NCBI GenBank assembly: GCA_037441525.1
Contig: JBBISA010000007.1
Span: 1 to 64,000 of the forward strand
DNA: 64,000 nt
Reading direction: 5' to 3'
Origin: SKVR01 sp037441525
GTDB lineage: Bacteria > Bacteroidota > Bacteroidia > Bacteroidales > UBA7960
The number at the start of each line of letters is the position of its first letter. Position 1 is the stretch's first letter. Shown here piece by piece: positions 22,792 to 31,930 of the stretch. The notes below the pieces were generated by a model. That model was not told where the DNA came from, made no database searches, and saw only the letters and a list, made by a program, of their open reading frames with translations. The position numbers were made by a program, and so were the translations under genes.

Positions 22792-24167
22792 CCCTATTCT
22801 TTGTCATCCTGCTGGCTGGCGCAATAGCATCGGCTCAGCAACCCATGGATTTCAGGCAAGCCGATTCTCTTACCTGGCAATACTACTATGCTGGCGACTG
22901 GGACAAGCTCATTCTTACCGGGAAACAGGCATTGAAGAATGATGTGGATTATTTTTATCTGCGTATGCGTATTGCCTGGGCCTATTTTATGAAGCAACAA
23001 TACCGCCAGGCCATTCCGCATTACCGCCAGGCTCTCACGCTCAACAGTGCCGATCCCGATGCCATGAAGCTGTTGCTTTTAAGCTATGAATACAGCGGAA
23101 GAGCCAACGATGCCATTCTTTTTTCAGCAAGGTTGCGACGTCAAAATGCAAGGGAGTTGTATAACCGGTATAATAAAATGGTTACCCAGATATCGTTGTA
23201 TGGCACTTTTCACCAGCCGTTTTCCAATGATGCCATAAGCGAAATTGAAAAGAGTTTCAATAGAACTAAAAGCAGGGTTAATGAACAGTCGTCAATTGCC
23301 GAATCAGGCACAGATGGATATCATAAAGCCCCAAGGTATATGTTTATGCCACGGTTAGCAGTGTCGCACAGGTTTAATAACCGGGCACTTGTAGCCCACC
23401 ATCAGCTTGGATATTTGTTGCGCAATGAGTTTAGTGTATCAGTTAAAAACAGGAATATATACCCCATTGATTATCATAGGATTTATCAGTTCGATTACAG
23501 GTTTGCACTCGACTATACACCTGTATCAGGCTTGACCATAACACCGGCAGCCCATCTGTTTTACGCCCGTATCCCCTTATTTCTTACCGAATCGTACGGA
23601 TTTGGCCGGCGGGCTCCCTATATGGTTATTGCCAATATTAACAAATACAGTTATGTGGCATCCCTGACGCTTCACAAGGAGTTTTCGTTCTTCTCCATAG
23701 GGTTTTCGGGGGCAATGGGTAGCATCAATAATGTTGATCAGCAGCAATTTGGGGCGCACCTGAAGGTTTTCCCGTTGTCTAATCTCAACTTATACTATTT
23801 GCTCAATGTATGGGGGCATAGGCAGCAAACCACCAGACAGGCAACTGCCAATATCATACACAGTCATGCGCTGGGTTTCAGGATAACAAGAAACCTGTGG
23901 CTCGAAGCAGAAACCATTTTACCCCAATTCAGCAATTTTGCCAATACCGAAAGCACTGTTGTTTACAACTCGCCCGAAAGCACCGCAAATCTTTTCGCTT
24001 TAAGAGCCATTGTTCCATTATTCAAACGCAATATGAAACTATTTCTGAGTGGTGGGTATTTTGAGTCTTCAACAGGATTTGTTCCTGAAATCGACCCTTT
24101 GGAGCGGGTTAATGTAAAGAATTATCCATCTATCAATATAACAGGAGGAATTCTATGGAGTCTGTAA
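22767..24167 (+). CDS. TPR protein with outer-membrane beta-barrel
   Basis: 466 residues: signal peptide ending 'AIASAQQ', two or three TPRs (about 30-125, 'YFMKQQYRQAIPHYRQALTLNSADPDAMKLLL'), then a long alternating beta-strand region ending in an aromatic-rich 'GGILWSL', as for an outer-membrane barrel. It starts within the UT-M23 gene and its end overlaps the next gene by 13 bp, showing tight coupling. Function unknown. Confidence 0.65.
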   Translation: MRKQVRRLALFFVILLAGAIASAQQPMDFRQADSLTWQYYYAGDWDKLILTGKQALKNDVDYFYLRMRIAWAYFMKQQYRQAIPHYRQALTLNSADPDAMKLLLLSYEYSGRANDAILFSARLRRQNARELYNRYNKMVTQISLYGTFHQPFSNDAISEIEKSFNRTKSRVNEQSSIAESGTDGYHKAPRYMFMPRLAVSHRFNNRALVAHHQLGYLLRNEFSVSVKNRNIYPIDYHRIYQFDYRFALDYTPVSGLTITPAAHLFYARIPLFLTESYGFGRRAPYMVIANINKYSYVASLTLHKEFSFFSIGFSGAMGSINNVDQQQFGAHLKVFPLSNLNLYYLLNVWGHRQQTTRQATANIIHSHALGFRITRNLWLEAETILPQFSNFANTESTVVYNSPESTANLFALRAIVPLFKRNMKLFLSGGYFESSTGFVPEIDPLERVNVKNYPSINITGGILWSL

Positions 24168-24778
24168 AAAAACATTTAATAATGCTGGTATTTTTAGCGA
24201 TGTCGGTAGCATCATCGGGCCAGCAAAACTTCAACCAGATACTTAATGCCTTCCAGAAAAGCTACCTGGCAGAGGCATCGGGCGATCTTTCCCTTGCTAT
24301 TCGCGAGCTTAAGTCGGTGTATGACGATACATCCTATGAAATGAACCTAAGGCTTGGCTGGTTAATTTACTCTGCCGGGCAGTTTAGCGAATCGGCCGGC
24401 TTTTACAACAAGGCCATACAACTAAAACCACTGGCCATCGAACCCAAATTCGGATTGGCATACCCCATGGCTGCCATGGGAAATTGGGATGCGGTGATAA
24501 GGCAATATCGCGATATTTTAGGTATTGCACCCGGCAATACCCTGGCCATGCACAGGCTTGGGCTTATTTATTATGGCCGGCAGGAATATGCCGAGGCCGA
24601 AAGGCTCTTTCTGATGGTGGTTAACCTCTTTCCATTCGATTATGATGCATTGCTTATGCTCGGATGGACCTATTATCAGCAGCGCAAATTTCGTGAAGCA
24701 AGGGTATTGTTTGGCAAGGCACTGCTCAATAACCCGGGCGGCTCCTCAGCTCTTGAAGGAATTAAGTTGGTAGAGTGA
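24155..24778 (+). CDS. Exported TPR protein
   Basis: 207 residues with a signal peptide ('LAMSVASSGQQ') and about four TPRs covering the rest. It probably assembles with the preceding TPR/barrel protein in the periplasm. It is the last gene of the operon, before a bidirectional terminator. Confidence 0.7.
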   Translation: MESVKKHLIMLVFLAMSVASSGQQNFNQILNAFQKSYLAEASGDLSLAIRELKSVYDDTSYEMNLRLGWLIYSAGQFSESAGFYNKAIQLKPLAIEPKFGLAYPMAAMGNWDAVIRQYRDILGIAPGNTLAMHRLGLIYYGRQEYAEAERLFLMVVNLFPFDYDALLMLGWTYYQQRKFREARVLFGKALLNNPGGSSALEGIKLVE

Positions 24779-24805
24779 TACTTGGTTGAATAACCATCAA
24801 AAACC

Positions 24806-24850
24806 AAAAACCCAGGCTGTTTTCTTATTCAGATATGGCCTGGGTTTTTT
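24806..24850. terminator. Bidirectional terminator between convergent genes
   Basis: AAAAACCCAGGC pairs with GCCTGGGTTTTT across a 20-nt loop, with A and T runs on the two sides. It serves both the TPR operon and the leftward UDP-sugar genes. Confidence 0.75.
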
Positions 24851-24868
24851 GTATTATCTCCGCCCCTG

Positions 24869-25804
24869 TTATTTTATCACCTTCTTAAAATAGGCAATGG
24901 TTTCTTTAAGTCCATCTTCGAGTTTAACGCTGGGTTCCCATTCAATCAACGATTTAATTCGTGTAATATCGGGTTTGCGCTTCATAGGGTCGTTTTCGGG
25001 AAGGGGTTTGTAGATGACCTTAGAGTGAGTGCCGGTTAGTTTAATAACCAGTTCGGCCAGTTCGGCAATGGTAAACTCCTCCGGATTGCCAATATTTACC
25101 GGTCCGGTATACTGGTCGGGAGTAGCCATGAATTTTATCATAGCATCCACCAGATTATCAACATACTGAAAGCTGCGGGTTTGTGAGCCGTCGCCATAAA
25201 TGGTTATGTCCTTATTTTGCAATGCCTGCATAATAAAGTTCGATACCACCCTTCCATCGTTGGGCTGCATGCGGGGCCCGTAGGTGTTAAAGATTCTGAT
25301 AATCTTAATTCTTACCTTATTCTGCCTGTTATAGTCCATAAAAAGTGTTTCGGCACAACGCTTCCCTTCATCATAACACGAACGTATGCCAATTGGGTTC
25401 ACATTGCCCCAGTAATCTTCTACCTGCGGATGTACCTCAGGGTCGCCATATACTTCGCTGGTTGATGCCTGCATTACCTTTGCCTTTACCCTTTTGGCTA
25501 ACCCAAGCACATTAATGGCTCCCAAAACCGAGGTTTTGATAGTTTTTATGGGGTTGTACTGATAATGCACCGGCGAGGCAGGGCAGGCCAGATTATAAAT
25601 TTCGTCAACCTCGGCGTAGAAATCCTTGGTAATGTCGTGCCTGATCATCTCGAAATAGGGATTGTCGAGTAAATGACACACGTTGTCCTTGGAACCTGTA
25701 AAATAATTGTCGAGCGCTATCACCTCATTGCCTTCTCTGAGCAAACGCTCGCAAAGGTGTGAACCAATAAATCCTGCCCCGCCTGTAATTAGTATTCGTG
25801 CCAT
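24869..25804 (-). CDS. uxs: UDP-glucuronate decarboxylase (UDP-xylose synthase)
   Basis: 311 residues, full length for bacterial UXS. Extended SDR with NAD motif 'GGAGFIG' (8-14), 'STSEVYG' and catalytic 'SCYDEGKR' with Tyr144 and Lys148. It makes UDP-xylose from UDP-glucuronate in the cytoplasm for surface polysaccharide or glycan synthesis. The UDP-glucose dehydrogenase that makes its substrate is directly upstream. Confidence 0.92.
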   Translation of the reverse strand: MARILITGGAGFIGSHLCERLLREGNEVIALDNYFTGSKDNVCHLLDNPYFEMIRHDITKDFYAEVDEIYNLACPASPVHYQYNPIKTIKTSVLGAINVLGLAKRVKAKVMQASTSEVYGDPEVHPQVEDYWGNVNPIGIRSCYDEGKRCAETLFMDYNRQNKVRIKIIRIFNTYGPRMQPNDGRVVSNFIMQALQNKDITIYGDGSQTRSFQYVDNLVDAMIKFMATPDQYTGPVNIGNPEEFTIAELAELVIKLTGTHSKVIYKPLPENDPMKRKPDITRIKSLIEWEPSVKLEDGLKETIAYFKKVIK

Positions 25805-25833
25805 AATAAATGAGTTGCCTTAAAATTGTAATT

Positions 25834-27156
25834 TCAGCTCGTTTTTCTTCCTATGTTGTAATAACTAAAACCGTTTTCCAATACTTCTTCAGGTTCATAA
25901 ATATTACGGCCATCGAATATTACTTTGCCATGCATAAGTTTATTCAATACCTTGAAATTGGGTAGTCTGAATTCGTTCCATTCAGTAATAAGGGCGAGCG
26001 CATCGGCATCAATTATGGCTTCGTAGGGGTCTGCTGTATACTCAATGGAATTGCCAAGAATTCTCTGTGCTTCGTGCATGGCCACCGGGTCATATCCTTT
26101 TATTTTTGCGCCGGCGTCGAGCAGTTTTTTAATGATAACCACTGATGGGGCTTCGCGCATATCATCGGTTCCTGGTTTAAAAGAGAGCCCCCAGATAGCA
26201 ATAGTTTTTCCGCTTACATCATGATTAAAATGCTTCATGATTTTTTCGAAAAGTACATTTTTCTGGTCATAATTCACATCTTCCACAGCCTGCAAGATAC
26301 GCATTTCATAGCCAAACTCGCGTGCGGTCCTTACCAGCGCCTGCACATCTTTGGGAAAACACGAACCGCCGTAGCCAACTCCCGGATAAAGGAATTTGTT
26401 GCCGATGCGGGTGTCGGTGGTTATACCCCTTCTTACTGCATTTATATCGGCACCAACCCGTTCGCAAAGGTTTGCAATATCGTTTATAAAACTGATTTTG
26501 GTGGCAAGCATCGAATTGGCAGCATACTTGGTGAGTTCTGCCGATGTAATATCCATGAAAATAAGTGGGTGGTTATTCAGAACAAAGGGTTTATATAGTT
26601 TGGACAATATTTTTTCGCCTCTTTCGCTTTCCACACCCACAACAATGCGGTCAGGCTTCAGAAAATCATCAATGGCATTGCCTTCTTTAAGAAATTCAGG
26701 GTTGGAAGCAACATCAAATTCAATTTGGGCATTGCGCTTATCGAGTTCAGCCTTCACAGCGGCTTTCACCTTTTTCGATGTGCCTACCGGAACAGTGCTT
26801 TTTGTTATAATGACAGTATATTCATTCAAATGACGGCCAATTTCACTCGCCACGGCAAGCACATACTTAAGGTCGGCACTCCCGTCTTCATCGGGTGGGG
26901 TTCCTACTGCAATAAAAATGGCGTCGCTGTCATTTACAAAATCTGAAAGCCGGGTGCTGAAAAATAGCCGCTCCTTTTCTGAATTTCTCTTTACAAGGTC
27001 TTCAAGTCCGGGCTCGTAAATGGGGATAATCCCTTTCTTCAGGTTTTCTACCTTGGTGTTGTCAACATCAACACAGTTTACTATGGCGCCGGTTTCGGCA
27101 AGGCAGGCTCCTGTTACCAGACCCACATATCCTGTTCCTACTATTGTTACCTTCAT
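25834..27156 (-). CDS. ugd: UDP-glucose 6-dehydrogenase
   Basis: 440 residues. NAD motif 'GTGYVGLVTGACLA' at 7-20, catalytic Cys266 in 'YGGSCFPKD', and the C-terminal UDP-binding domain 'IWGLSFKPGTDDMREAP'. It oxidises UDP-glucose to UDP-glucuronate in two steps. It is followed 29 bp later by uxs in the same transcript. Confidence 0.95.
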   Translation of the reverse strand: MKVTIVGTGYVGLVTGACLAETGAIVNCVDVDNTKVENLKKGIIPIYEPGLEDLVKRNSEKERLFFSTRLSDFVNDSDAIFIAVGTPPDEDGSADLKYVLAVASEIGRHLNEYTVIITKSTVPVGTSKKVKAAVKAELDKRNAQIEFDVASNPEFLKEGNAIDDFLKPDRIVVGVESERGEKILSKLYKPFVLNNHPLIFMDITSAELTKYAANSMLATKISFINDIANLCERVGADINAVRRGITTDTRIGNKFLYPGVGYGGSCFPKDVQALVRTAREFGYEMRILQAVEDVNYDQKNVLFEKIMKHFNHDVSGKTIAIWGLSFKPGTDDMREAPSVVIIKKLLDAGAKIKGYDPVAMHEAQRILGNSIEYTADPYEAIIDADALALITEWNEFRLPNFKVLNKLMHGKVIFDGRNIYEPEEVLENGFSYYNIGRKTS

Positions 27157-27484
27157 GATTTGTTGTTTAATATTAGCGTATTATGTGATGTAAAATGCGT
27201 ACGAAACATTATAATGATTAGATAAAAGCAAAGTCGACAAATATACAAACTTATTCCCACCCGCCACCTGCCGTTATAACCTGAAAGTTTTTTATTCATA
27301 AACAGGTTTTTATCAAAACGATGAAACAAAAATCAATTGTATCCTGAAATATCCCTGGTGATAATAAGACCAATACCATCAAAAATAATACTTTTGATAT
27401 TTCCCTTTGGGATAGCGCTATAATAATTGTGGCAGCACTACTGCTTCAAAATTGAGTAAATTACATCTTCAAATCAAAACAGCC
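27157..27484. promoter_or_regulatory. Divergent promoter region, ugd and GH20
   Basis: 328 bp between divergent genes. On the minus strand TATATTTG (27245-27238) is a -7 element 82 bp before ugd. On the plus strand TACTTTTG (27389-27396) could serve the hexosaminidase. No well-spaced -33 TTTG was found for either. Confidence 0.4.
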
Positions 27485-29131
27485 ATGCAAAGTACTTTAG
27501 AAAACCGGGAATTTCGCTTTTTGAAAGCAATTATTGTAATTGTTTTTTTGGTTTTTCCAGTCCTGGTTGAAGCATCCATAATTCCAAGGCCCGTAAAAAT
27601 GGAAAACCGGCGCGGAAGTTTTTTGCTGAAAGGCAATTTAGTAATACACGTTCCGGCTACAAACCCACAGGCAAGTCAGCACGCAATCGGCCTTGCTGTT
27701 TTGCTCAAAAGGATACAGGGACTTAATGTTAATGTTTTGCCGTATCCTGACCATGCCCGATTGCCGGCAACCGGAATAGTGCTTGCCTTGCAAACAGCCA
27801 CTGGAAAACCACAAGGGTATATTCTTGATATTTCTTCAAAACGTATCCTTATAAAGGGCGATGACATGGCAGGTTTGTTTTATGGCATTCAGAGTCTCAG
27901 GCAATTATTGCCCCCCGAAATGGATGGTAGTTTTTCTCTTCCATCTTCCAGACCAATTAGAATCAATTCAATATATTTAAAAGATTATCCTGCGTTTTCG
28001 TATCGTGGTATGCACCTCGATGTGGGCCGTCATTTTTTTGATGTGGAGTTCATAAAAAAGTACCTCGACCTTATGGCGATGCATAAAATGAACACTTTTC
28101 ACTGGCACCTGACCGAGGATCAGGGATGGCGCATCGAAATCAGGAAATATCCGCTGCTAACCGAGGCAGGTGCCTGGCGTAAGGAAACCCTTGTAGGGCA
28201 TGGCAGCCGATCCCCTTTTCAATACGATGGAACCTCTTATGGCGGGTTTTACTCCCAGGATCAAATACGCGAAGTGGTTGCCTATGCTGCCCAAAGGCAC
28301 ATTACAGTAGTTCCTGAAATTGAGATGCCCGGCCATGCAACTGCTGCACTTGCCGCTTATCCCCAATTGGGATGCACCGGCGGGCCCTATGAAGTGGTTA
28401 CCCGATGGGGTATTTTTGAAGATGCATTTTGCGCAGGCAGCGAATTTACATTTGAATTTCTGGAAAATGTACTTACGGAGGTGGTTGAACTTTTCCCATC
28501 GCGATTGATTCATATCGGCGGCGATGAGTGCCTTAAGAACCGCTGGAAAGAGTGCGCCCGTTGTCAGCAGCGCATTATTGATGAGGGGTTGGCCGATGAG
28601 CATGAGCTGCAAAGCTATTTTATCAGACGAATCGAAAAATTCCTGCTCACAAAAAACCGCAATATCATTGGCTGGGATGAAATTCTCGAGGGGGGGCTTG
28701 CCCCTCAGGCAACGGTGATGTCGTGGCGCGGTGTGCGAGGGGGCATTGAGGCAGCAAAATTGGGGCACAATGTAATAATGACCCCAACCAGTCATTGCTA
28801 TTTTGATTACTACCAGGCCGATCCTGCTACTCAACCCCTTGCCATAGGCGGCTACCTCACCCTCAGGCAGGTTTATTCTTTCAATCCTATCCCTGACGGG
28901 CTTACCCGAGAAGAGGCAAAACGTATTCTGGGTGGGCAGGGAAATGTATGGACTGAATACATTAAAACTCCCAACCATGTTGAGTATATGGTCTTCCCAA
29001 GAGCAATAGCTTTGGCCGAAGTTTTATGGAGCCCTAAGACACGGCAGGATTTCGATGATTTTTCATCCAGGCTAAAGGTACATTTCAACCGACTCGATGC
29101 CCTAAATGTTAACTACCATAATCCATGGTAA
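27485..29131 (+). CDS. Family 20 beta-N-acetylhexosaminidase
   Basis: 548 residues from ATG 27485, chosen over a TTG 33 bp upstream. A signal-anchor (about 17-32), a GH20b domain, and the TIM barrel with 'MHLDVGRHFFDVEFIKKYLD' and 'HWHLTEDQGWRIEI'. The catalytic Asp-Glu pair lies in 'HIGGDEC' (about 342-348), and 'VMSWRG' and 'NVWTEYI' line the pocket. It removes terminal GlcNAc or GalNAc in the periplasm by substrate-assisted catalysis. A terminator follows. Confidence 0.93.
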   Translation: MQSTLENREFRFLKAIIVIVFLVFPVLVEASIIPRPVKMENRRGSFLLKGNLVIHVPATNPQASQHAIGLAVLLKRIQGLNVNVLPYPDHARLPATGIVLALQTATGKPQGYILDISSKRILIKGDDMAGLFYGIQSLRQLLPPEMDGSFSLPSSRPIRINSIYLKDYPAFSYRGMHLDVGRHFFDVEFIKKYLDLMAMHKMNTFHWHLTEDQGWRIEIRKYPLLTEAGAWRKETLVGHGSRSPFQYDGTSYGGFYSQDQIREVVAYAAQRHITVVPEIEMPGHATAALAAYPQLGCTGGPYEVVTRWGIFEDAFCAGSEFTFEFLENVLTEVVELFPSRLIHIGGDECLKNRWKECARCQQRIIDEGLADEHELQSYFIRRIEKFLLTKNRNIIGWDEILEGGLAPQATVMSWRGVRGGIEAAKLGHNVIMTPTSHCYFDYYQADPATQPLAIGGYLTLRQVYSFNPIPDGLTREEAKRILGGQGNVWTEYIKTPNHVEYMVFPRAIALAEVLWSPKTRQDFDDFSSRLKVHFNRLDALNVNYHNPW

Positions 29132-29135
29132 ATAT

Positions 29136-29170
29136 AAAAGGGTAATGTTTTCAGCAACATTACCCTTTTT
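29136..29170. terminator. Terminator after GH20
   Basis: AAAAGGGTAATGTT pairs with its exact complement across a short loop, with T5 at the end. The A run on the other side makes it usable for the convergent DUF2147 gene too. Confidence 0.8.
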
Positions 29171-29203
29171 AAAATGCTATTAATCAATGCTTAACAAAGA
29201 TAA

Positions 29204-29659
29204 TCAGGGTCTTAATTCCCGTTCTTTGGTCCAGCTTGTTGAGCGACCCATAAAACGCATACCCAGTACGAAACCTTTTATATACAGGGTGCCATCATCA
29301 CCAAACCACATAAAGGCGTCGTAGGTTTTTCCGTTTTCAGGGTCATAAATGGTTCCCCCGGTCCATTCTTTGCTTGACGCATTGTATGCAAAATCTTTAA
29401 GAAGAATAATTCCTTTCAGGGGCCGGCTTCTCAAACTGGCGTTGGGATTGTCTTTGTCGGTTTTAATACGGCCATTTTCATCAAGGGGGTCTTTAAGCCA
29501 AACAAGTTTACCCTCGTATTTTCCGGCTGGAGTTTTAAAAATTTCAACCTGTGAGGTTTTTTTTTCTGTCAGCCAATAACCAATAACCCGGTCGGCTTGT
29601 GCTGAAACCTTCATGGTTACGAAAAGCAGGAAAGCTGCGATGATGAGACTTTTTTTCAT
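29204..29659 (-). CDS. DUF2147 exported protein
   Basis: 151 residues: signal peptide ending 'KVSAQA', then the lipocalin-like DUF2147 domain ('GYWLTEKKTSQVEIFKT', 'GKYEGKLVWLKDP', 'GGTIYDPENGKTYDAFMWF'). Function of the family is not established. Confidence 0.88.
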   Translation of the reverse strand: MKKSLIIAAFLLFVTMKVSAQADRVIGYWLTEKKTSQVEIFKTPAGKYEGKLVWLKDPLDENGRIKTDKDNPNASLRSRPLKGIILLKDFAYNASSKEWTGGTIYDPENGKTYDAFMWFGDDGTLYIKGFVLGMRFMGRSTSWTKERELRP

Positions 29660-29825
29660 GTGTAAACGGTTTTAGAATTTGTTACTAACTGATTTTAAAT
29701 TGATTGATTTTGGTATGCAGTTTAAAAGGCACATAAAAGTATAAAATTTAACGCTTGATTAATTCTGAGCGAAAACTTTTTCATTCCAAACATAACACTT
29801 ATTTAATGCTTAAGCTCATAATAGC

Positions 29826-29833
29826 TATTTTTG
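29826..29833 (+). promoter_or_regulatory. -7 element TATTTTTG immediately before the methyltransferase
   Basis: Matches TAnnTTTG and ends four bases before the ATG at 29838, so the transcript would have a very short or absent leader. No -33 element is evident. Confidence 0.35.
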
Positions 29834-29837
29834 TCTT

Positions 29838-31010
29838 ATGCAGAAAAAACAACTGGAACAGTTTAACCAGATACTTACAGAAGGTTTTCAATCAGGAAAA
29901 CTCGTTAAAATTACCCTGAGCAAGCCAAGGAATAAACAATCGGCTTTGCGAAACATAGTTATTACTCCGGTTAAGTTGCGCGAGGGGATAATGATGCATT
30001 TTGTATCGCGTTTTGCCACCCGCGATGAGGCCAGGAACTATTCAATTAATGATGCTCTTCAACTAATCAGTGAAGCTCTCGACAATGTTTTTTTTAATGC
30101 CGATATGTATTTGCAGGATCGGAATGTAAGGGTAATGTTGGATAAAAAGGGTGAAGCAAAATTACTTGTAAATAAAATTTCATCCCCATTGACTCCGGAG
30201 TTTTCTCATGACAGGGTAAAACAAAGATTGGTTAAAACCCTAAATAATCCGTGGCTGGTGCACCTGGGTATATGCAATCAACAGGGGGAAGTACGTCGGG
30301 AAATGACTGATAAGTACCTGCAGATCAATCGTTATATAGAGTTGCTTGAGCCTGTCATTGAAAAGCTTGAACCGTTCCAAAATCTTACTCTGGCCGATAT
30401 GGGTTCAGGCAAGGGTTATCTCACCTTTGCCCTCTATCAGTATCTGACAGAAACACTGCGAAAATCTGTATCGATGACTGGCGTTGAATACAGAAGCGAT
30501 CTGGTGGTTAAATGCAATACTGTTGCTGCATTATGTGGTTTGAAAGGGCTTTCATTCAGGCAGGGCACCATAGAAAATACAACTATTGAACCGGTGGATG
30601 TTCTTATTGCACTTCATGCCTGCGATACTGCCACCGATGATGCTATTTTCAGGGGGATATCAGATAATGCATCGGTAATTGTATGTGCACCCTGTTGCCA
30701 TAAGCAGGTGCGAAACAGTATGAAGGTGCCCAATAGGTTAAATCCTATGCTAAAACATGGAATTTTACTCCAACGCCAGGCCGAAATGGTAACGGATGCC
30801 ATACGGGCTTTGATGATGGAAGCATGGGGGTATAGCACCAGGGTATTTGAGTTTATTCCCTTGGAACATACAGCCAAAAATGTTATGATTGTTGGCCGCA
30901 AAACGGGGACAGGGCTATCGCGAAAAGAGGTGATTCTGGAGCAGATTTCTGAGCTGAAGGAGATGTTTGGTGTTAAATATCATTATCTTGAAAAGCTACT
31001 GGGTGTCTGA
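29838..31010 (+). CDS. Class I SAM-dependent methyltransferase (Methyltransf_32-like)
   Basis: 390 residues. The N-terminal 170 residues are an unassigned accessory domain. SAM motif I is 'LADMGSGKGYLTFALY', with 'IALHACDTATDDAIF' and 'CAPCCHKQVR' later, as in GSTCD/METTL25-related methyltransferases, which act on RNA or protein. It overlaps the convergent glycosyltransferase by 15 bp. Confidence 0.8.
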   Translation: MQKKQLEQFNQILTEGFQSGKLVKITLSKPRNKQSALRNIVITPVKLREGIMMHFVSRFATRDEARNYSINDALQLISEALDNVFFNADMYLQDRNVRVMLDKKGEAKLLVNKISSPLTPEFSHDRVKQRLVKTLNNPWLVHLGICNQQGEVRREMTDKYLQINRYIELLEPVIEKLEPFQNLTLADMGSGKGYLTFALYQYLTETLRKSVSMTGVEYRSDLVVKCNTVAALCGLKGLSFRQGTIENTTIEPVDVLIALHACDTATDDAIFRGISDNASVIVCAPCCHKQVRNSMKVPNRLNPMLKHGILLQRQAEMVTDAIRALMMEAWGYSTRVFEFIPLEHTAKNVMIVGRKTGTGLSRKEVILEQISELKEMFGVKYHYLEKLLGV

Positions 31011-31904
31011 TCGGGCCGGTATAAGGCAAATGTTGCCAAGTTTAAAAAGATCAAGAAAAAACAGCGAAGGTTTTTTACCCGTCAGGTTGCGGATAATAAG
31101 GGGTTCAAGAAATCTGTAAATCCACCCGAAAAGCTTGCATGTTCCCGTTTGAGTCAATAAATGACGAGCTCTCAGCAGTTTCACCTTTTTTCGTAAACCT
31201 TTCTTGTTTTTAGTAATTTTCAGCACCTTCAACAGACTTTGTGTTGCCTCCCTTGACTTGATTAAAAATACTTGTGTATTCTGCAGACCATCATGAAAAA
31301 GAGGGTTTTCGATGTGCACTACCTTGATGTTGTAATCGGCCAGGTCAAGGCCAAAAAGGGTATCTTCATGCCCGTAACCCATAAGCTGGTCGTGGAATTG
31401 AATTTTTTCGAAAACCCATGACGGTGCCATGAAGTTATGAGTGGTAAAAGAATGGTCGGGGTTTTTCTGTCTTTTTAATGCCGGCACGGCCTCCCGATGG
31501 GTTCCGAAATACCAGTGAAGGTATTTCTCAGGTGCCGGTGGTTCAGTCGGATAAATGGTGCCTCCGCAGATTACCGAATTGCTTTCTTTATGGAGCAGGT
31601 ACCTTTCAATAAACTTATCGTCGGAGCAACTCGAATCACAATCAAGAAACAACAACCATGGATATTTTGCCTGCCTGGCCAGTAAATTCCTTGTCCTACT
31701 TCTTCCCTGGTTCTGTTGTTGTTGCACAATGTTTACTCCATCAAATTGCATACATTCCTGATTGAATGTTCTGAATTGCTCATCAGAAAAATCGTCGGCC
31801 AATAAAATCTCAAAAGGAATACCAGTTTTTTTGGCCTGCCTGTGTAAAGAAGCTACCAACTCCCTTACATCAAAATTGTAAACCGGGATGCATATTGAAA
31901 GCAT
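30996..31904 (-). CDS. Family 2 glycosyltransferase
   Basis: 302 residues from ATG 31904, the first start after the trkH stop (an upstream in-frame start would lie within trkH). GT-A fold: 'LSICIPVYNF' and the metal-binding 'LFLDCDSSC', then 'GYGHEDTLFGLDL' as acceptor-site acid. A transmembrane helix is not evident. It likely adds a sugar to a glycan or lipid. Same strand as trkH, 26 bp apart. Confidence 0.85.
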   Translation of the reverse strand: MLSICIPVYNFDVRELVASLHRQAKKTGIPFEILLADDFSDEQFRTFNQECMQFDGVNIVQQQQNQGRSRTRNLLARQAKYPWLLFLDCDSSCSDDKFIERYLLHKESNSVICGGTIYPTEPPAPEKYLHWYFGTHREAVPALKRQKNPDHSFTTHNFMAPSWVFEKIQFHDQLMGYGHEDTLFGLDLADYNIKVVHIENPLFHDGLQNTQVFLIKSREATQSLLKVLKITKNKKGLRKKVKLLRARHLLTQTGTCKLFGWIYRFLEPLIIRNLTGKKPSLFFLDLFKLGNICLIPARSDTQ

Positions 31905-31930
31905 TGTTTGACAGGGTTTATGGTAATGGA

